64,000 bases of DNA from Phoronis australis. Taxonomy: Eukaryota > Phoronida > Phoronidae. Both the position numbers and the translations under genes were made by a program. Shown here in pieces: positions 55,085 through 64,000 of this stretch (the first letter of the stretch is position 1; every line of letters begins with the position of its first letter). The notes under the pieces are model-generated. The model ran no database searches, was not told the origin of the DNA, and worked only from the letters and a program-made list of their open reading frames with translations. Location of the stretch: assembly GCA_002633005.1 (NCBI GenBank), contig NMRA01000030.1, forward strand, positions 764,720-828,719, in the 5' to 3' direction.

Positions 55085-57375
55085 TAAAATGTCTTGCTGA
55101 AAGACATACTTGTTTATGTTCCACGTGTTTGTGTGCGAACCTGCTTCTTTCCGTAATACTTAATACACTCTTTGTATTTTGTGCAACCAGTTCGTAACAA
55201 AAGTTATTGTGTTTTAAAGTGTCTTAAGTTCCCCAAAAGACCAAATCCATTTTTCGTGTTGGCATTAATGACACGATTGCTTTGCAAAGCATCTTAATTT
55301 TAATGTTTGATAAAAAGAGAATTATGAGGATTTAATTAAATTTACATCTTACCAACAGCTTATGTTTTTTCATCGTTGCTCAAACTCCGTTTACTTTGTA
55401 AAAAACAATTTTCTTCATTGCACAGTGGAGCAGATGACAGAAACGGAGTGGTAGTGCGCAGTGCCACTGCCAACCGCCTGGGATTTCACGCACATATTGA
55501 CTGGGAGCAGCATTACTTAGCCATAGTTCCGGACACTTGAAATCGGGTCTGAGCTCCCCCACGCTCACACACAAACTAAAACTCCACACATTGTCAAATC
55601 TTGTCTCAGTTGTATAAGGTTAGTTGTCAAGATTAATTAAGAAACTCAATATTTCTTTACGCTTTTGCTGTTTTATTTTTTTGCGGCAGCCAAGGGAGGG
55701 GGACCCTGCCCCCCCAAATACACCTATGTAAATTGTAAAACAAATATTGCTCCTTTTTTCATGTCATCTTGGCTGAAACACTTTTTCATTTATAGGGTCA
55801 TTGTTTGCGGAAGAACATCTGGGCTTATACTTGGGATACAAGAAAGGTAAAAATACTCCCATTTTCTGAATAGATGCTTTGGGGGTTAATATTGTATTAT
55901 TGATTAGTAAATATGAATATTTTGTTTATGTATTAGACAAATTAGTGAGACCATTTACAATCAAGCATGTGCAGTAAATTAGATGGAGTAAACATTTCAT
56001 TTTCATACAGGTAGGAGTAAACAAGTGTCTGTAGTTTACCTTGGTCGGTGGTATGCATTGTAGGTTCTGTTCATATAACATTATTGTATTCTCGACTATT
56101 TCTCGTGCTGTGAACCCATCCTTTTAGATTTTGTAGGACCACAACATGTCATAGTGAACTCTATTCAATGTATTTGTATCAGAGCAGACCTGAACTATTG
56201 TGTAACATTAATTAGCAACAGATTGTCAAAAATATGCTGATTTTTTTCAAGAAAGAATTTAATTTTATGAAATAGAAGTATTGATTTTTGTTGAGCATAT
56301 TTACGGGTTCGCCTTCTGTGTAAAGAAAATAATTATCTTTAATTAACCAGCTGACAACATGCTAAACAAATTTGTCAACACAAATTTTTCTTCCAATATA
56401 TTTAATTCTTTTTAAATCGCTCAACGTGGCAGTAAAAACCTAATTCCATGAAGAGTATATGTTAAACCACTACAGCTGACATGTTTAATACAAATGTGAT
56501 CACACACTCATTAGAAGCGCTTCGCAGTTATTAACACAAATTAGAATTTAGACACGCAAATTGCTGCAAAGCCTGTAATTGCTATAAGCCGGTTAGAAAA
56601 GAAATATGGAAATCCCAACTATAGATTTTAATATTAAATGACATGCACAGCAGAAACTCAATCCGCTCTTTGGGTATTTTCAAATCGCTGATTTGTCTAA
56701 ACATCACAAAACAGTTCCTTGCTTTTGATTCAGTGTGATTGTATTGATCGGTACAGTCAGTTGTCACTTTGAGTTGAGACTTGGTATGACCAACTCTGCC
56801 TACACCTGGCTGTATGTATTGAGGAACAATGGTTAGATTGTGATTACTCATGGGGGACCTAATTAGTTACTAATACTAGCACAAATAACAGCTTGTTTGT
56901 ATGTGTATATTTGATAGTTTGCATTATTTTTACTTTTGTTTGTCATTCCTCAGTTACTTTGCTTAAGAGTACAGTACTTGCCTGGCTTAATGCCCAGGTT
57001 GCTCTCAATATTGGTTAACTCAGAAATCAGGTGTTATTGTCTGTTTACTGAGCAGTTGGTTCATTTATATATGTGGACTTTTGTACATATGTAACATAAT
57101 AACAGACTAGATGGGTCCCTTCTCTTCAGCATATGGTGTTGCTAAAACAAAACATTAGTTGTTACTCAAAAGTAAGTGAGTTATGTGGGTTGCTAGAGAT
57201 AAATGTGTGTGAGAGTCATTTACAAACAAGGACATTTTGAAGGAAATTACTTTGTATCAATTGGTGATAAAAACTAAGCTGAGCATTTGGCATTTAAAAT
57301 TGAAACTTTGCAAATTTTGTGGTTAGGCATTAAACCAAAGATGGGTGTTAACCAACATGAGTGCAGTAATTGGCA
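55085..57375. other. Non-coding stretch
   Basis: No recognisable exon or RNA gene. Confidence 0.5.
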
Positions 57376-57380
57376 TTTTT

Positions 57381-57590
57381 ATGTGCCCACATATGCATAC
57401 ATCATCACTGTCAGTGGGTATCCAGCTTGTAGGCGATGGGGAGGGGGAGGTGTCCACTGCTGTAGGACTTCAGTGAGATTTGGTAGACAGACAGACCGCA
57501 GTATTACTGTGCCTCTTGGTGGCAATTTTGATTTTTTGGCTCTGATCGATTTTTTATGAAATGTGGTATGCTTCCCATTGATCTTGTTAA
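57381..57590 (+). mobile_element. Short Helentron/pearl-like copy (internally deleted)
   Basis: Left ATGTGCCCACATATGCATAC; one decayed unit with CCTCTTGGTGGCAATTTT; right end GATCTTGTTA. Confidence 0.6.
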
Positions 57591-58000
57591 TGCCAAGCAC
57601 TTTGCTACAAATAATGAAAATTCAAAGGGGCAATAAACCTGCCTTCTATTAAAAACTGACTTTTGATTGAGGTCTTGTTCCTATTCTCCTGACTTGGATA
57701 GAGAGAATTTGTGGGCTTAAGACAGTTCGTTATTGCTCGATGTCAAGCTCGATAATTGACTTGTATTAGCCTATCATTTTATGCACTGAGAGTAGTCTCA
57801 ACCACTACCTTATCTGAGTAAAGGGACATTTTGAGACCAATATTTTCTGGCTGAAAGTTATCTAAATCAAATGTTATTTTTTGATGACCAAAGCAGTTAA
57901 TATCCACTTTAGCCATATCTGTGGCAACACACAATATTATTCATTTTAATAAAAGAGTAAAATCTGTTTATTCTTAATTTTTGTTACCGGCCTGTGTATA

Positions 58001-58803
58001 CATGTGTGGGTTATTATTGCCATCTTCTTGGTGTGTCTGGTATCTGGCATCTGACATCTGCTGCTGTATCTTCAGAACCCTTCAATCTATGTCCATAAAA
58101 TCGTGAAGACAAATTGGTAGCATTGATGGGTTAGCATGTGCAAATGCGCAAATTTTCGGGCTGATTCAACTGCCAACTGTGCCCCCTAGAGGCAATTTCA
58201 TTTTTATACATTTCCCATGTACTTGAGTTCCTGGATGGATTTTTGTGATATTAGGTAAATGTATTTATATGTTAAGCAGACAACCTCACCTTTCCATTCT
58301 ACACAGTATGCAGCCCCCCCTTGTTGCCATTTTTGTTATGTTCGAATTTTATTTTTGAATTCCACCCTTCTGTCTGTCAAACTGCTTGAAGGATCATTAT
58401 GAAGATGTGTTCCCATTTCAGGCAAATTTTGACTATGGTGTTCAGCACCCCCTGTGGCTAATTTATAATTTTTATGTCTGTATTTGTCACCCGCCTCCCG
58501 AACTCCAAACCATATGGGGATGAGAATTTTGAGATATCCAGTTAGATATATAGAACTTCGCTAAATCGGAGTTAACAATTCCAGTATTCATTTCAATTTT
58601 TTCTTCTATTCACCAACCCGTTGACAAAGACCTTCATGCTTGGAATAAGTGTACCTATTGGGGAGAGTAATTACCCAATGTTTATTTTTGGATGATCCTA
58701 ACTACAGTTATGTTTTCTTGTGGCAGTTTTAGTTTTCTTTGCATCTACATTAATACCTTGTGTTGGGTGGTGGATTTTTATAATTCTAAATTTGGCTGAC
58801 TTC
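58001..58803 (+). mobile_element. Diverged Helentron/pearl-like copy
   Basis: Starts CATGTGTGGGTTATTATTGC with the CATCTGCTGCTGTATCTTCA phrase of the family. Core motif GTGCCCCCTAGAGGCAATTT near 58178. The right terminus is not found. Confidence 0.55.
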
Positions 58804-59029
58804 AAAACTTCATTCTCAGAAGTGGCTGATCAGTTTCATATGTAACTTTCACATGCTGTTTTATGATTGTTTTTAAAATGTTCCACCTTTGTACGAGAGG
58901 CTTTAAAATTAGATGTTTTATAATTTTTGTGAAAAAAGTCGTAAAGTTACATGAAATGAAATAACATTTTAGTAAACTATTACAGTTATACAGCAATTTT
59001 GAGATTGCTTCTTGAACTCTTAGGCTACA

Positions 59030-59740
59030 TCAGCAAAATTTGGCCATGTTCTTGATATTGAATAATGGAAAGTTACCTTTTGGAGTCGTGAAGTTTATAT
59101 TGAGACCACTAGCTTTCGGTCTCATCTCGAGACCTTCATTGAGTGGAATGGCAGGTAACTGGAGCCGCGCCTTATCTGTTATGTCATAATTGTCATGAGT
59201 CATGTGATAAGATCTCTGTCGGATCATCGGGAACAAGTTCTGGTAGATGGCGGAAAAGATGTAGCCCGAGTCTTTGTTAAGAGATGGAGCATGCCAGTGG
59301 ATTTCCACCGCTTCAGCTATCTTTCTGCACCAGTACTTGTTCTCTCTCACTAAAACGGTAGCATTGTCTGTTGAGATACTGTGTGACGTCTGACAACAGC
59401 GTTCGCTTATCGCAGACGCAATGTTGGTAGATGTACTTAAGTGTTCGTTGATCCTAGTGCTGAGGTTCCTAGCAGTCTCACCCACATAACTTGCATTGCA
59501 GTCAGCTCAGTCGATCTTGAAGATACACTGCAATTACGGCAACCATCAGACTTGTGGATGGGGTGAACCAGTAGACTCCTCAGGGTGTTAAACGTTTTGT
59601 GATAACTAACGACTTGGTATTCAAGGAAAACTTTGGTGGTCAGTTTCTCGGAGACACCGTGGACATAGAGTATGGTGACTTGAGACTTGTGCTCCGACTG
59701 TCCACATGGGTTGCGAAAGAGATCTCATCGCATGAATCGT
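59030..59740 (-). pseudogene. Penelope-like RT C-terminus and GIY-YIG endonuclease fragment
   Basis: On the minus strand, VSEKL, then SYHKTFNTLRSLLVHP, is the RT-to-endonuclease linker typical of Penelope elements. An in-frame TGA and a frame change follow. Then DCNASYVGETARNLSTRINE opens a GIY-YIG-type endonuclease (YVGET in place of the YIG strand), with the conserved Arg and Asn/Glu further on and EAVEIHWHAPSLNKDSGY near the end. The open part is 151 codons (59030-59485) and the copy is inactive. Confidence 0.85.
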
Positions 59741-59843
59741 GACAATTATGACGTAACAGACACAGGCGCGGCTCCCTTTACCCACCATTCCACTCGACTA
59801 GTGGTCTTTATATAACCTTCACGACTCCGAAAGGTAACTTATC
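59030..59843 (-). mobile_element. Penelope-like element fragment with inverted terminal arms
   Basis: The arms are at about 59071-59218 and 59719-59840 in opposite orientation. They share (with small gaps) AGTTACCTTTYGGAGTCGTG, GAGTGGAATGG, GGAGCCGCGCC and GTCATAATTGTCA. Inverted or tangled terminal copies of the 3' end are a known habit of Penelope-like elements. Between them lies the 3' coding part (next entry). Most of the reverse transcriptase is missing. Confidence 0.8.
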
Positions 59844-59849
59844 ATTTTG

Positions 59850-62800
59850 GTATTCATATTCTAACAGAGTCAGTGACGTGACCATTCATTCTACTGTTTT
59901 TTATATTGTTTGCCTAGGAATGTACCTTTCTTCCTTGCTACCCTAATTTTTTTTAAAAAGACATGGTCATGTGACCCAATAAATTGCAGATTGGTATAAA
60001 CCTAAAAATCGATTTCGGTAGGCTTTCTGCTTTCAAAAAATTCGGTGCCATAAAATACGGTACGGTGAAAATACGAAACGGTAAAAATTCACCAATTTGG
60101 GGCAATCTCTAGAATTTAGGACAATCTTTATTATTTAGTAATAAAATTTCTTGATTCAGGTATTTGGGACAAGGGCGGTTTTGGTTTTCACCATATTTCT
60201 CAATTCCAAGACAATGTGTCTTCAATCTATAGAGTAGGCAAATTTGCTGTCTATCTAGTGATTCTTGAATTGTGATGACTAATATGGCCTATTTCTAGAC
60301 TTTGGGACAAGCTCCGACCTTGAGCAAAATGATTAATTTTTCTCTGTTATACTTTTAGCAAGTTAAAAATCAATAGTTTTGTAGATATTTGGCTTAGGGG
60401 TATCTAGGTAGTTGTGGGTACTTAGAAGACCTTGTTGATGCTTGTGATTTTAGTAATTGATGCTTTTACCATGAATTTCTTAATTGGGTCTCCAATACTA
60501 AAAACATAAGTGAAATTCCATAGTTGTTCTAGTGATGTTAACATTTGGTACCAATGTGCTCTTTTTCAACTGCTTGGACAATGACCTAATAGAGGCGGGC
60601 AGAACGGATGAGGGTTCCTCACCAACTAAGAATTACCCAAATCATGACACTTTTTGTCACCTGTTGGTAAAATGACATGTTTACACCTGTGCCCCTTTTG
60701 AGGTACTGGATCCGCCTACGAACTTAACTGAACTTTTAAGAAAAGAGGTCATTCACTGAACTTTAAGTGCTGTTGTTTTGCAGGGTTTCTAGTGGTATTG
60801 ATGAAGTAACCAAGGAACATAACTTTGTCTATTTCAATGGTGATTTAAATAATTACTAGCAGGTACTAGCAGCCTGCTGTTAAGCAAAATGCTCTGATGC
60901 AATCAATGTGTGTTAAGTGCACTTAGACCTGTCTGCGAGTGCACTTGTGCCATAGCATACAAGTCTAATTGCTTCGTTTCCATATGGATGATTTACTGCA
61001 AAACATTTAATCAACTGGCAGGATATAACAAATAATAAACTCATATTAAGATTTAATTTGCTGCAAACCAGTTCACCTCCATGATGAAAATCCATCATTC
61101 ATTGAGTGACAGCTGGTAGCTATAGTGGATATTTAGCATAGTGTTCTGTACCTTCATATTGGCTTGGTTCCATCCAATTCATCACTTGGCAGTTGTTCTT
61201 GTTTCTGAAATTTTGTTTTACAGGCAGTTCAATATTTTGAATTGTGAATTTAAAACAAATAATTTTCAGCAATGGTTGCAGCTGCACTTGTGTCACATCT
61301 GCAACTATCTCTTTTTTGAAGAATTTCAGTTAGGTTAAATTTAAAATCCCTGACTTAAACTGCGATGATCACAACTCCACAGTTTAATCCACCTATGTTG
61401 GGAGGAGTTGTGATCATCCTCCTGGGGTCTAGTATCTGTACTCAAAAATGAACTTGAAAACTGACCAGTCGCAAGGCACGTTTCAAGTAAACTGCATTGA
61501 ATCATGCGGCATAATTGGTTAGGTTCAGTGTCTGAATCTAAGTTGAATCTGTGTTGGGAATTTGAGTCTGGGCCCTGGTGTGTGAGAGGCTAAATCCACA
61601 CCAGAGGGAGTAATTGTTGAACATGCTACTCACGTATTCAATCAAGAGTGCTAATCAAGAGTGCTAATCATCTTGGCCATGTTGTTTAACGCAGTGCTCT
61701 GGCAGTAACTCCGATGTTGCTTGCTCAGGAGAGGAGTTGGTGAGAAAGGTTAGTGGCCTTGAGATGAAGTTTTGATTGACCTTAAGTTTCCCTCATGTTA
61801 AAGTGATGTAAGTCTGCTGAATTCGTCTGAATGGAGGTTGGCTTATTTACTGTGCAGATGAAAGAGTTCATTCCAAATTTTTCTGTCTTAATTTAAAACA
61901 GACTCAAAGAACCCATGCATATCGCTATGGTAACTGTTTGAAGCAATTTTGATGGATATCTTTTGCATCTGCTTCCTCCCATCTATCCAAACTTTTTTCT
62001 GACATTTATCGTCTTCGTTTTTTCAAACATCAAAAAGTCAATTTGTGCGATAGTAGTCTGAATGCTCTCTAGAGTTCTTCCTAGCAGCAGAGCTAGTGGC
62101 TGTATCTTATCCCCTTTATTTAACGGCAATTTTCACCAATGTCAGTAGTTTTATGAACCAAAGGATATGTTACTGCAGTTGAGACAGCCATGTTGAACAA
62201 AAGTGAACAATATTGGTGGTTCTAATTTCATGAAGGTGGCTCTCGTGTTGAGGAAGTGGGAGTGTTCAAAGTATGGTTGTTCAATTGAGGAATGTAGTGG
62301 CTCAAAATATCGTTAGTGTTTTGGCTTAAAATTTGGAAGTTGATGGTGATATTAATGAATTGTATTTCTTTCTTGCTTAGTATCTAGAAATGTGATAAAC
62401 CAGGTTAATGGAGAACAGTGTCATCTTCAAGTTAAGGTAGTTTTGGTTACATGTTAACTAAGAGAACATTTGAGTTAGCAAAGGTCATAGGTTCACTGCT
62501 CACAGGTAAGTTGTGTCATGAAATCTGGCATATCTAGCCATGACAGCACCAATTCCAGCTGTTTTACTTATTCTGCACTCTTTAGTGGCGCAGTGCAATG
62601 ATCCAGGAGTCCTGGTATAGCTCATTGCCCAGAGGTATAACAGACACAAATGCTTACATGGTTACTTATCTTGAACCTGCAAATACTGAACTGGGCATCC
62701 TTAGCTACGACGTCTGATTTTGTGTCAGGGTGTCCATTTGTTGCGCCCTTCTTTAGGGAAATTCTTGGTAAGAAAAATAGTTTACTGAGATAGGAAGTAG

Positions 62801-63220
62801 CGTGGATTGAACGAAGCGTGCAGTACCAGCTGAATGCTGTGTGAACATAAGCAGCCAATACTTCTTTGATGTTTGTGATGCACATGGTTGGCAGATAACA
62901 ACAGCCCGTGTTGCTCAGTGTCTTGTGCAGTCTGGAGGTAGGACATGCCCCATAAGAAGTCTGACAATGAATCATACTCTCTTGTGCAGTCTGTGGGTAG
63001 GACACGCACCATAAGAAGTGTTACAGAATTATACTCTCTTGTGCAAATGGATGAGTTGATGAATGTGTGTTCCTGTTTTTGGCACTTTAAAGGAGAATAC
63101 CACCCAGTTTAATTAATCTTTTTACCGTCTTAATTGGTCTATATCCACATCGCCTCTTATACTGTCGACCTCACCTTGCCGAGAGGTGTCGCGTTAATCT
63201 CTGAGGAAGTTGAGAAACGA
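59850..63220. other. Non-coding stretch
   Basis: No recognisable exon. A tandem near-duplicate of about 65 bp lies at 62921-63045 (CTTGTGCAGTCTG, GTAGGACA, CATAAGAAGT phrases); the overlapping minus frames are by-products of it. Confidence 0.5.
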
Positions 63221-63228
63221 AGCAGTAA

Positions 63229-63540
63229 CATCGGTGGTTTGTCTGCAGAGTGAATGCCTCTATAGTGCGTTGCATTGTTCCCCCTTGTCCGAACTATGAA
63301 ATTGCGAAGAAAGCGGGTATATCGTTTTTTCGACTTCCTCGAGAGCCCAAAATGCTTAGGAAGTGGCTCGCAGTAGTGAAGAACGAAAGGTACGTTGTTA
63401 ATAACAAGTATGAGGCCGTATAACATCTCCGTGTCTGTGGCCGGTATTTCGTGGACAGTGATTTCTCTGACGAATTCCAGCTTACCAAAAAACCATCCAT
63501 ACGTTCCGTTGCCTGTGCATGTTTACGGCGCCTTTCTTGA
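63229..63540 (+). pseudogene. THAP zinc-finger exon, disabled
   Basis: The frame reads VRCIVPPCPNYE (C-x4-C ligands), then KKAGISFFRLPREPKMLRKW with the conserved FFRLP and Trp, AVVKNERY, and RVCGRYFVDSDF. It therefore covers a whole THAP domain without introns. There are two lesions: an in-frame TAA at 63421-63423, and Tyr in place of the last zinc ligand (CGRYF where the family has C-x2-HF). Both could be single C-to-T changes. A donor-like AAAG|gtacgt after KNER is an alternative reading, but the domain continues past it. It could be a gene relic or a fragment of a THAP-bearing transposase. Confidence 0.75.
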
Positions 63541-63718
63541 TGTGTGCATTCCGGTTCGAACTGATAGCCAGTGAAAGGTAACAAACCGACCCGTGAAGTA
63601 TTCGTCGAATGAGCTCTTGACTTAGTCGGGACTGGCGCCGAGCGAGTTGCCATGTATGCGTTTATTATTCTGCATTCTGTTTCAAAATGAATTATTCTCA
63701 TCCTAACCAATGCTCATA

Positions 63719-63956
63719 ATAAAAATAATTGCAGGCGGTCTGATACACGTTGTACCAGACGTGCACAGGCCTCGCATGTGGGCCCATTGCACTGATCACC
63801 TGGAAATATTTTTATGCTGTATTGATATATGATTAAAACCAAGCTGAGGAGCTAGAAACCTGGCTCAAGGGTTTAGCAGTGTGACCTGGTGGGACTTGAA
63901 CCCACGAACTCGAGCAAAGAAAGCGGGCACTTATCAACCAGGCCACACTGCCTCCT
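63719..63956 (-). mobile_element. tRNA-derived SINE with target duplication
   Basis: Flanked by CTAACCAATGCTYATA at 63703-63718 and 63957-63972. On the minus strand it begins with a tRNA-like head and ends in an AT-rich tail (CAATTATTTTTATTATG). Length is about 240 bp. Confidence 0.75.
63876..63951 (-). repeat. tRNA-like head of the SINE (76 nt)
   Basis: The acceptor halves GCAGTGT and ACACTGC pair perfectly. The T-arm GTGGG-TTCAAGT-CCCAC is intact with a good B box. The A box (TGGCCTGGTTGATAAG) is recognisable. The D and anticodon arms are irregular, so I do not call a functional tRNA or an anticodon. Confidence 0.65.
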
Positions 63957-64000
63957 CTAACCAATGCTTATATAAAACTGAACAAAGTCTGTCTCATTAA

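Noticed and set aside
63876-63951. Functional tRNA gene
   Set aside because: The D and anticodon arms do not fold normally and the sequence is the head of a SINE with target duplications.

Overview
This is eukaryotic, intron-rich, AT-leaning DNA from a bilaterian animal, most likely a marine invertebrate. The grounds are an intron-split kynurenine 3-monooxygenase gene, a dense load of Helitron/Helentron-type, TIR-type, LINE-type and Penelope-type repeats, tRNA-derived SINE-like sequences and many minisatellites. I cannot name the species. Almost all long open frames here are shadows of repeats.

Gene content is low. The one firm gene is the 5' part of KMO on the minus strand: four exons at 6280-6318, 4060-4129, 2027-2214 and 930-1066, with matching splice phases, encoding about the first 144 residues. 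It runs off the left edge. Its introns hold a LINE fragment, a minisatellite that copies the exon 1 donor site, and two Helentron-like repeats. Weaker coding signals are a THAP-type N-terminus at 35571 behind a promoter-like stretch, a damaged THAP zinc-finger exon at 63229-63540, and a few unrecognised open frames.

Layout: 1-6.3 kb KMO; 7.05-10 kb Helentron-like repeats, one nested in another; 9.3-13.4 kb a 2.03-kb near-identical tandem duplication with one N at its junction, probably an assembly artefact; 13.8-14.2 kb a LINE 3' end; 14.4-20.5 kb mostly non-coding; 20.5-21.6 kb a divergent tandem-core repeat; 21.7-24.0, 30.6-33.0 and 42.4-47.8 kb three copies of one TIR element, the last split by two other transposons; 24.5-27.5 kb and 36-39 kb minisatellites and more Helentron-like sequence; 50.4-51.2 kb a broken reverse transcriptase; 53.1-53.7 kb a foldback element; 59.0-59.8 kb a Penelope-like fragment with inverted arms; 63.2-64 kb the THAP relic and a SINE.

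The most striking pattern is that the Helentron-like cores are built from ~150-bp units, each centred on a sequence matching the CTCF core consensus (such as CCACTAGGTGGCGC). The repeats therefore scatter arrays of potential CTCF sites through the locus in both orientations.
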